Source: Hymenobacter sp. 5317J-9
Lineage (GTDB): Bacteria; Bacteroidota; Bacteroidia; Cytophagales; Hymenobacteraceae
DNA: 64,000 bases
Assembly (NCBI RefSeq): GCF_022921075.1
Contig: NZ_CP095050.1
Span: 62,001-126,000 of the forward strand
Direction of reading: 5' to 3'
The translations under genes and the position numbers were made by a program. Below, piece after piece: positions 15,832-22,816 of the stretch (position 1 is its first letter; the number at the start of each line of letters is the position of its first letter). Below the pieces are notes generated by a model. That model saw nothing but the letters and a program-made list of their open reading frames with translations. It did not search any database and was not told the DNA's origin.

Positions 15832-17226
15832 TCATTTTTTCACTCCCAGCCCCACAATCCACTCCCGAATCACGTCGAGGGCCACGGGCGAAAACATGGG
15901 TTTCATTTCGCCGTTCATCAAGGTCCATTCTGTTTTGGGGGGCTGAAACAGATGGTTCACGCCGGCCAGGCGCTTCGATACGGTGGCGCGGTTCACGCTT
16001 TTCAGCTCCTTCTCCAAGGCGGTGAGGTGCAGGTCGGCGGGGGCTTCCTGGTCGTCGGTTCCGCTAAGCAGCAGCACCGGGCAGGCCACCTGGTCAAGCT
16101 CGGCAATGGGGTCGTAGGACAGGAAAAAGTGGCGCCAGGGCGTGAGGAGCTTCACGGCTTGCACTTGGGCTTCCTTGGGGTCGAGGTCGGGGTGGTCCTG
16201 ACGCAGCATGTTGGCCACAATGGACTTGGCCTGGGGTTCGTTGGTTTGCCGAATGATATCGTACATGGTGCGCTGCCGCTCATAAGCAGCCTGAATCTTG
16301 GCCGGGTCGACCTTTTGCGCGCGCTGCTCGGTCACCTGCTGCTGCAGCAGCGTCTGCTCGCCGGTGAGGCCGTAGCCCGCCAGCGACACCACAAACGCCG
16401 GAGGCAGCGGTGCGCCGGCGGCCATCAGGGCCACGTCGGCGCCTTCGCCGTGCCCAATGGCGCCGATGCGGCTGATGTTTACTTCCAGGCGCGAGCGCAG
16501 GAAGTTGATGGCGGCCTGCACGTCGCTCACCAGCATGGCCGTGGTGGCCGTGGCCGTGCTGCCGCCCGATTTGCCCACGCCGCGGTCGTCGTAACGCAGC
16601 ACGGCAATGCCGCGACGCGTGAGGTAGTCGGCCAGCGAGCCCATCATGTGGTAGTCGCCAAAAGTGCCGTCGCGGTCCTGCGCGCCCACGTCGCTCACCA
16701 GCACCACGGCCGGGAAAGGGCCCTGCCCGGCAGGCACGGTGAGCATGCCGCTCAAGCTAAGGCGCGACACCGGGTTGCTGAACGTCACTTCCTCTTCGCG
16801 GTAGGGTGGCGCCAGGCGGGTGCTGGGGCCGTTGAGCGTGGGCATGGGCGAGTGCTTCAGCAGCACCGCCGACTTCACAGTGCCCTGCGTCCAAGTGCCG
16901 TTGAGCTCATTCTTCTCGCGGTCGAAACGGGCGGCGTAGCGGCTGCCGGCGCCGGGCATGGCCAGCAGCACCGAGTCGCCGCGCACGGTGACTTCGGTGG
17001 GCACGCGGGTCATTTTCTGGGCCGGCACGTCGAGGGCCGCGAAATATTTGCCGCCCGCCAGCGGCACCACGCTGATGGTGAGGTCTAACTGCCCGCCCAG
17101 CACGGTCAGCTTGCCTTTCCACAATCCGGCAAGAGGGATGTTGTCGCCCGTCGGAACGGCGGCGCGGGCCTGCGCGGCACACGGCACGGCCAGCCACAAC
17201 AAAGCCCAAAAAAAGTACCTGTTCAT
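15832..17226 (-). CDS. Secreted alpha/beta-hydrolase fold protein with Gly at the nucleophile position, copy 1
   Basis: 464 aa. Signal peptide (MNRYFFWALLWLAVPCAAQA), an N-terminal lipocalin-like beta domain (about residues 30-130, starting LAGLWKGKLTVLGGQLDL), then an alpha/beta hydrolase domain with VLVSDVGAQDRDG (oxyanion loop), RYDDRGVGKSGG, the nucleophile elbow IGHGEGAD, acid loop SGTDDQ and catalytic-type His in GVNHLF. Relatives normally have GHSEG at the elbow; here Ser is Gly (codon GGC). Either the enzyme is inactive or it uses another mechanism. A near-consensus -7 box (TACCTTTA) lies at 17258-17265. A paralogue with the same change lies at 19458-20876. Confidence 0.88.
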   Translation of the reverse strand: MNRYFFWALLWLAVPCAAQARAAVPTGDNIPLAGLWKGKLTVLGGQLDLTISVVPLAGGKYFAALDVPAQKMTRVPTEVTVRGDSVLLAMPGAGSRYAARFDREKNELNGTWTQGTVKSAVLLKHSPMPTLNGPSTRLAPPYREEEVTFSNPVSRLSLSGMLTVPAGQGPFPAVVLVSDVGAQDRDGTFGDYHMMGSLADYLTRRGIAVLRYDDRGVGKSGGSTATATTAMLVSDVQAAINFLRSRLEVNISRIGAIGHGEGADVALMAAGAPLPPAFVVSLAGYGLTGEQTLLQQQVTEQRAQKVDPAKIQAAYERQRTMYDIIRQTNEPQAKSIVANMLRQDHPDLDPKEAQVQAVKLLTPWRHFFLSYDPIAELDQVACPVLLLSGTDDQEAPADLHLTALEKELKSVNRATVSKRLAGVNHLFQPPKTEWTLMNGEMKPMFSPVALDVIREWIVGLGVKK

Positions 17227-17427
17227 CTCAAATAATACGAATCCATTTATGGCACCCTAAAGGTACGCAAGCTGTTCGCGCATTCAGAAAAAATCGGCCG
17301 TACTCTTCCGCAATCCCTTGTCTATCAAGCACCGAAAATCAACCGTATTTTTCAGAAAAGGTATTTACGGATGTTCCGGTGCTGCTCCAGCCCATTTGGG
17401 GGCACTGTTCAGTGCCAGCTGCCACCC

Positions 17428-17461
17428 AAAAGGCCCGAACGCGCGGGCGTTCGGGCCTTTT
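17428..17461 (-). terminator. Rho-independent terminator downstream of the OmpA gene
   Basis: AAAAGGCCCGAACGC pairs with GCGTTCGGGCCTTTT, a strong GC stem with A/T flanks on both sides, about 33 bp past the OmpA stop on the minus strand. The rest of 17227-17494 shows only the hydrolase promoter region and no further gene. Confidence 0.85.
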
Positions 17462-17494
17462 CTGTTAGCAACGCCAAGGGCGGAGCGGGCTGTT

Positions 17495-18108
17495 TTATTT
17501 GGTACGCACCGCAATTTCGACGCGGCGGTTTTCCCGGCGGCCTTCCGGCGTGGCGTTGGTAGCGGCGGGCATGGCTTCGCCCATGGGCTCCACGCTCACG
17601 CGGCCGGCGTCGATGCCGCCTTGGCTCACGAGGTAGCTTTTCACGGCTTCGGCGCGCTTCTCGCTCAGGTCCTTGTTGTAGTCTTTGTCGCCGCGCGAGT
17701 CGGCAAAGCCCATCACGCGCACCTGGCTGCTGGCGTAGCGCTGGCCAATGGAGCCGGTAATCTGCTTCAGGGTTTCGGCCGCGCTGGGCTTGATGTCGGC
17801 CTTGTCGGTGTCGAACAGCACGGTTTCGTCCACGCTATACACGTTGTAGGTGCTGTCGCCGCGCACGGTCACGCCCGGCGCAGTAACTTCCTTGAACTTG
17901 ACGTCGGCCAGCTTGGCTTTAGGTCCCAGGCGTTGTCGGCGGAATTAGCGGCGCCGGCGGCCATGTCGGCGGCCGTTTGGCCGTCGCGGGCCATCACGGC
18001 GGTGTCCTGGCCGGCTTCGGCCAGCTGGTCCTTGGTTTCGGAATGCTTGGTTTCACAGCTGGCCAGCAGGGCGCCGGCTGCAAGCAACGAGAGAAGGCTT
18101 TTTTTCAC
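17495..18108 (-). pseudogene. OmpA-family lipoprotein, interrupted by a frameshift
   Basis: Two overlapping frames together make one gene. The first (from ATG 18108) has a lipoprotein signal MKKSLLSLLAAGALLASC and a charged region up to NAWDLKP. The second (to 17495) has a complete OmpA peptidoglycan-binding domain (DETVLFDTDKADIKPSA ... GFADSRGDKDYNKDLSEKRA ... ENRRVEIAVRTK). Adding one A near 17917-17922 turns PSWPTSSS into PKLADVKFKE, which runs straight into the OmpA frame. As written, the lipoprotein part would be truncated after 79 residues. It is either a recent mutation or a sequencing error. It sits between the two copies of the duplicated module. Confidence 0.8.
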
Positions 18109-18343
18109 GTTAGAAAGAAAAAGGTGAATGAATAAATGTTGGCCCCGATACGCAACAAACCGGTCCGTGTTCGTTTGGGAATTTTATCGGGAAAAATGCA
18201 ACATCCAACCCAGCTATTTGGAACGTATTTTTAGGCCAATACGGGCCAATTTGCGGGCTTCGCTTGCTGATTTCAATTTGCATTCCCTAAATTCATTACT
18301 GCCTTCATTGACTATCAATGGCAATAGTATGGTCCGGAATTTG

Positions 18344-18351
18344 TAAATTTG
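18344..18351 (+). promoter_or_regulatory. Bacteroidota-type -7 box for the 18384 gene
   Basis: TAAATTTG matches TAnnTTTG, 33 nt before the ATG at 18384. The word TGGCAATAGT just upstream (18319-18328) also occurs upstream of the paralogue at 14663-14672, at a different distance, which may be a remnant of shared upstream DNA. No gene is seen in 18109-18383. Confidence 0.55.
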
Positions 18352-18383
18352 CCAGTCGACATCCAACTATATTATTTTTGGCA

Positions 18384-19283
18384 ATGATGAAACGCTTACC
18401 TTTTCTCGCTTTCTGGGTTCTGCTGCTATTGCCGGCGCTGAGCTGGGCGCAGGAAAACCGCATTACCGGTCGTGTCGTGGATGCCAAGACCAAAGACCCG
18501 GTGCCGTTTGCCTCCATTGGCCTGCGTGAGGAGGGCACCGGCGCCCTCACCAACGAATACGGATATTTCCAATTGGCCGGCCTGGAAAAAACCAGCCAGG
18601 ATTCCCTCATCGTGATGACGCTGGGCTACGAGCGCAGCGCCATCTTCATCAAGCGCGGCGCCACCGAAGACCTCATCATCGAGCTCAAAAAGCGCGTGAT
18701 TGAGCTGGGCAACGTGACGGTGAAGGGCGGCAAGGTGAAAAACCTGGAGCTGGGCTCGAAGTCGAACAACCCGGGCGAAGGCATGATTCAGGGCCTGCCC
18801 GGCAGCCAGTACGCTTTCTTCGTGAAGAACGACAAGCAGAAAAAGCTGGGCAACGTGCGCACCGTGTCGTTCTACATCGGCGAGAACGGCTTCCCGCGCG
18901 AGCCCTTCCGCGTGCGCCTCTACAAGGCCGACGGCAACTACAACGCCCCCAACACCGACCTGCTCACCGAAAACGTCGTCGTCTCGGCGTCGCGCGGCGG
19001 CGAGTGGTACACCATCGACCTGAGCACTTACAACATCCCGGCGCCGGAAGAAGGCTTCTTCGTGGCCATGGAGTGGATTGTGGGCGGCGACAAGTTCTAC
19101 ACCACCAACTTCATGGACAACTACACGCCTTACGGCCAGATTATGCGTCCCACCTTCGAATACAAGGAAAGCCGCACCTGGAGCTACACCATCGGCAAGG
19201 GCTGGAACCTGCTCACGCTGGCCAACGGCCAGGGCCGCCGCTACAACGCCATGATTAAGGCCGAAGTGGACATGATTAAGTAA
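18384..19283 (+). CDS. Secreted carboxypeptidase-regulatory-like protein, copy 2
   Basis: 299 aa. Signal peptide (MMKRLPFLAFWVLLLLPALS, cleaved near WAQ), CarboxypepD_reg-like domain (NRITGRVVDAKTKDPVPFAS, about residues 23-110), then the same uncharacterised C-terminal domain as the 14786 gene (GNVTVKGGKVKNLELGSK to KAEVDMIK). The start at the tandem ATGs 18384/18387 was chosen to give the signal peptide. The N-terminal halves of the two paralogues have diverged, while the C-terminal halves are nearly identical in protein and partly identical in DNA. It converges on the second hydrolase gene. Confidence 0.85.
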   Translation: MMKRLPFLAFWVLLLLPALSWAQENRITGRVVDAKTKDPVPFASIGLREEGTGALTNEYGYFQLAGLEKTSQDSLIVMTLGYERSAIFIKRGATEDLIIELKKRVIELGNVTVKGGKVKNLELGSKSNNPGEGMIQGLPGSQYAFFVKNDKQKKLGNVRTVSFYIGENGFPREPFRVRLYKADGNYNAPNTDLLTENVVVSASRGGEWYTIDLSTYNIPAPEEGFFVAMEWIVGGDKFYTTNFMDNYTPYGQIMRPTFEYKESRTWSYTIGKGWNLLTLANGQGRRYNAMIKAEVDMIK

Positions 19284-19330
19284 AGACCACAGGGAAAGGC
19301 GCTGACGCTCAGCAGCCATCCTTAAGAGGT

Positions 19331-19368
19331 AACAAAAAGGCCCGGCTTCACAGCCGGGCCTTTTTGTT
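19331..19368. terminator. Bidirectional terminator between convergent genes
   Basis: AACAAAAAGGCCCGGCT pairs with AGCCGGGCCTTTTTGTT around a short loop (CTTCACA region). A/T tracts on both sides let it work for the plus-strand gene and the convergent hydrolase. Confidence 0.92.
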
Positions 19369-19457
19369 ATCTAAACCTCATCAGTATTCTTTGTGGATGG
19401 TAAGCTGAGCTTGAATCGGGGTCGACGCAGGAGTGCATCAACCCCAATTCAAGCCTG

Positions 19458-20876
19458 TTACTTCTTCGTCTGGGCCACAATCCATTCGCGGATGGTTTCT
19501 TCGGCCTCGGGCGAGAAATTGGGCTGCGGCTGGCCGTTGATGACGGGCCACTTGCCTTGTTCGGGCTGGAAGAGGTGGTTGACGCCCTGCAGCTTCTTCA
19601 CGGTCACGGCCTTGTTCTTGCCCAAGCCATTTTTCAGCGCGTTCAGGTTGGCGTCGGCGTTGATAGTCAGGTCGGACATGCCGTTGAGCAGCAACACCGG
19701 GCAGGTCACGGCGCTAAGTTTCTCGACGGGATTGAACGCGAGGAAGTAACGGTAGCGGGGCGAGGTCATCTCGGCCGCACTCGACTGGGCGGTGGCGTTG
19801 TCGATGGCGGCGTTGTTCTGCTTCAGCATGTTGGCCACAATGGCCTGGGCCTGGGCGTTGTCGGTGGTTTGGCGGATGATTTCCAGCATGGCCTGCTGGC
19901 GCTTGGTGGCGGCCTCAATCTGGGCCGTCTCCGTGCCAAGGGTGCGCAGGGTGGTGGCCTGCTGCTGCACCACGATGTCGCGGCCGGGCAGCCCGTAGGC
20001 GGCCAGCGTTACCACAAAGGCCGGGGGCAGGGGCTGCGCGGCGGCCAGCAGGGCCACGTTGCCGCCCTCGCCGTGGCCCACCAGGCCCAAGTGAGCCAAG
20101 TCGATTTCGGGGCGGGTGCGCAGGTAGTTGAGGCCGGCCTGGGCGTCGCTCACCAGGTCGGCGGTGGTGACGGCGGGCGTACCGCCCGACTTGCCCACGC
20201 CGCGGTCGTCGAAACGCAGCACGGCCACGCCGCGCCGGGTGAGGTAGTCGGCCAGCAGGCCCAGGGGCGCAAAGTCGCCCACGGTGCCGTCGCGGTCCTG
20301 CGGGCCGGCATCGGAGAGCAGCACCACGGCCGGGAAGGGCCCCGGGCCAGCCGGGATGGTGAGCATGCCGCTGAGGCGGGTGTTCACGCTCAGGTTGCTG
20401 AAGGTGGCTTCTTCTTCGCGGTAGGGCGGAGTAAGACGCACGTTTTTGGCGTTCATGGCGGGCAGGGCGCTAAAGGTCAGCGTCATGGGTACCTTAAAGC
20501 CGGGCTGTTGCCAGGTACCCACCATCTGCTTGCCATCGGCCGATACTTTGCCGATGAACCGGCTGTTGGCTTCCTCGGCAAACAGGCGCACGGTGTCGGC
20601 CTTCACTTCGGTTTTCACGGCCATGCGACTCACCTTCTGCAGGGGCACGTCGAGGGTGGCGAAGTATTCGCCGCCGGTGAGCTTCACAAATCGGAAGATG
20701 ACTTCGAGCTGTCCACCGGGCACTTTCAGCTGGCCTTTCCAGAGGCCGTCGAGGGGCGGGATGTCGGCGACGGCTGCTGCCCGAGGCGCCACGCGCGCCG
20801 ATGCCGGGGACGCCAGCGCAAGACAGATAAGGAATGCGCCCAGCAGGCGCACCATACGAAACGTATTGATGGTCAT
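19458..20876 (-). CDS. Secreted alpha/beta-hydrolase fold protein with Gly at the nucleophile position, copy 2
   Basis: 472 aa, the same layout as the 15832-17226 protein: signal peptide (an ATG at 20855, MVRLLGAFL, is an alternative start), lipocalin-like domain (LDGLWKGQLKVPGGQLEV), then the hydrolase domain with VLLSDAGPQDRDG, RFDDRGVGKSGG, elbow VGHGEGGN, a possible acid in GMSDLT and His in GVNHLF. Gly again replaces the usual Ser of GHSEG, so the change predates or followed the duplication in both copies. TAACTTTG at 20914-20921 is its likely -7 box. Substrate unknown. Confidence 0.88.
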   Translation of the reverse strand: MTINTFRMVRLLGAFLICLALASPASARVAPRAAAVADIPPLDGLWKGQLKVPGGQLEVIFRFVKLTGGEYFATLDVPLQKVSRMAVKTEVKADTVRLFAEEANSRFIGKVSADGKQMVGTWQQPGFKVPMTLTFSALPAMNAKNVRLTPPYREEEATFSNLSVNTRLSGMLTIPAGPGPFPAVVLLSDAGPQDRDGTVGDFAPLGLLADYLTRRGVAVLRFDDRGVGKSGGTPAVTTADLVSDAQAGLNYLRTRPEIDLAHLGLVGHGEGGNVALLAAAQPLPPAFVVTLAAYGLPGRDIVVQQQATTLRTLGTETAQIEAATKRQQAMLEIIRQTTDNAQAQAIVANMLKQNNAAIDNATAQSSAAEMTSPRYRYFLAFNPVEKLSAVTCPVLLLNGMSDLTINADANLNALKNGLGKNKAVTVKKLQGVNHLFQPEQGKWPVINGQPQPNFSPEAEETIREWIVAQTKK

Positions 20877-20913
20877 AGCTAAAAAAGAAGCGTCACAAAG
20901 GCCAATGGCACCC

Positions 20914-20921
20914 CAAAGTTA
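20914..20921 (-). promoter_or_regulatory. Bacteroidota-type -7 box for the second hydrolase gene
   Basis: The minus strand reads TAACTTTG, an exact TAnnTTTG match, 37 nt before the start codon at 20876. Confidence 0.5.
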
Positions 20922-20998
20922 TCAAGGTCACGGTACGCTACCTGTAAAGAAGCAAAATAAATACCTTGCCAGTATTGAGGCGTTGCGCCATTAACAGC

Positions 20999-21037
20999 AA
21001 AAATCCCTCGCTTCCGGGCGAAAACGAGGGATTTTTG
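20999..21037 (-). terminator. Terminator downstream of the amine oxidase gene
   Basis: AAAAATCCCTCG pairs with CGAGGGATTTTT, with T runs on both sides, 22 bp past the amine oxidase stop. Confidence 0.85.
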
Positions 21038-21058
21038 ATAAGAAAACCTGCACTTGGG

Positions 21059-22756
21059 CTATACCGGCACCGCCCCGCGGCGGAAGCGAGAGAACATGGC
21101 CACCTTCTTGGTAGTGGCGGCCTGTAGCACTGCCTGCGCTGCCATGCGGCCGGTTTCAGCGGCGCCGTTCATGTAGCCCTGGAAGTAGGCGCTGCAGTGC
21201 TCACCGGCAAAGAACAAGTTGCCCACCGGGCGGCCTTCGGCCCCGGCAATGGTGGTGTACTGGCCGGGGCGGTAGCAGGCATAGCTGCCGCGCGTGAGCG
21301 GGTTGCTGGGCCAGTGAAAACGCTCGACTTTGCCGTTGTACTGGGCCCGCGTGCCGGGCCAGGCGGCCTCCAGCGTGGGCAGGAAGCGGCTCACTTGTGA
21401 CTGCGGCGTGCCAGTGCCCATGTCGACGCCCACCTGGCCGCCTACATATACGGTGTAGGCGCCGGCGGTGCCGGGCTGCAGCTGGCTGCCGTCCCAACCG
21501 CTTTGGGTGGCCTGGTCGGAGAAGATGTAGCCGGTGCAGCCGTTGGTGCGCCAAGGGCGGCTGTTGAAACCCAGGAACAGTTTGGCATTGGTGCCATAGC
21601 CCAGGTTGTTGATGGCATTCACCTTCCAGGATGGCAAGGGCAGGTTGAGGCTGACTTGGCGCAGCACGCTGAAGGGAATGGTCATCACCACGATGTCGGC
21701 CGTCACGGTGACGGTGGCTCCGCTGGCCTGCTGGAAAGTCAGTACGTACTCATCGGCAGGCTTGGCCAGGGCCACCAGCTTGTGCTGCAGCGTGATTTGG
21801 CCAGCCAGGCGCTGGGCCATGGCGTCGGTCAGGCGCTGGTTGCCGCCCTGAATCTTGTACCGCTCGTCGCTGATGCCGAAAATGTCGAACGTGCCCTTGC
21901 GGGTGTCGGGCGAAAAAAGCCAGAGGAAATTGATGGCCGTCTGCTGGGTGGCTTCGAGGCCGTATTCGGTCACGTAGGCCACTTCCAGCAGCGTGCGAAT
22001 CATGCCCGTCATGCCAATCGAGTCAAAATACCCCGAGATAGACAGCTGGTCATAGGGGCCGGCCGCGCCGTAATTGTCGAACACGATGGTGTTGGGCATG
22101 GCCCGCACGTCGTCGGTGATGCGGGCCACATAGGGCTGGAAGGCCTGAATGACCTCCTGCAGCGAGCACCGGCGGCCATTGAAGAAGTAAGTATCCTTCT
22201 CCAGGGCCGTTTCGCTGGGCGATTCCACGTCGTAAAGCGGCAGGCCAAACTCCGTCACCAGGTTCAGCATGTCGACGTGGCCGCTGTCGATGAACTCGCC
22301 GCCCAGCTCCGTGGTGAGGCCGCTGCCCATCAGGTTTTTGGCGGTGAAGATGCGGCCGCCCGCTCGGGTGCTGGCATCGTAGAGGCTGGCCTGAACGCCG
22401 CCTTTCTGCAGCTTGAGGGCGCAGTTGAGGCCCGCCATGCCGGCGCCCACTACCACCACGCGGGCTGGGCCACCCTGGGCGTTGCTGCCCCGGAAGACCG
22501 TGAGGTCTGGAGCGGGCTCCGGGACCACGGTTTCGCAGGCGGCCAGCAGGCCGGTGGCGCCGGCCAGTGCGCCGAGCTTGGCGCTGTTGGCCAGGAACCG
22601 GCGGCGGCCCTGGTCCTCGGCCTGCGCGATGAGCTCGGGCACAGAGGGCGCGCCGGGCTGCTCGGCGGCCACGGCCAGCCCAAACGCTTTTTGCAGCGAA
22701 CGCAGCAGGTCGGTGCGGGCCAGGCGCGACGATGAAGGAGTAGCGGTGTTTTTCAT
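21059..22756 (-). CDS. Flavin-dependent amine oxidase with Tat-type signal
   Basis: 565 aa. A 50-residue N-terminal region precedes a twin-arginine-like signal (GRRRFLANSAKLGALAG, about residues 51-67) ending in LLAAC, so it is possibly an exported lipoprotein. The FAD-binding Rossmann motif VVVGAGMAGLNCALKL (about 99) is followed by STRAGGR and the substrate domain. The C-terminal FAD motif NLFFAGEHCSAYFQGYMNGA is intact. It should oxidise an amine or amino acid with O2 outside the cytoplasm. It starts 60 bp after the TonB receptor on the same strand, so the two are probably co-transcribed. The exact substrate is unknown. Confidence 0.9.
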   Translation of the reverse strand: MKNTATPSSSRLARTDLLRSLQKAFGLAVAAEQPGAPSVPELIAQAEDQGRRRFLANSAKLGALAGATGLLAACETVVPEPAPDLTVFRGSNAQGGPARVVVVGAGMAGLNCALKLQKGGVQASLYDASTRAGGRIFTAKNLMGSGLTTELGGEFIDSGHVDMLNLVTEFGLPLYDVESPSETALEKDTYFFNGRRCSLQEVIQAFQPYVARITDDVRAMPNTIVFDNYGAAGPYDQLSISGYFDSIGMTGMIRTLLEVAYVTEYGLEATQQTAINFLWLFSPDTRKGTFDIFGISDERYKIQGGNQRLTDAMAQRLAGQITLQHKLVALAKPADEYVLTFQQASGATVTVTADIVVMTIPFSVLRQVSLNLPLPSWKVNAINNLGYGTNAKLFLGFNSRPWRTNGCTGYIFSDQATQSGWDGSQLQPGTAGAYTVYVGGQVGVDMGTGTPQSQVSRFLPTLEAAWPGTRAQYNGKVERFHWPSNPLTRGSYACYRPGQYTTIAGAEGRPVGNLFFAGEHCSAYFQGYMNGAAETGRMAAQAVLQAATTKKVAMFSRFRRGAVPV

Positions 22757-22816
22757 GCAGGAAAAATGAATGTTGGATGGGAAGAGAATTCAACCTGCAA
22801 GCAACGACCTAAAAAC

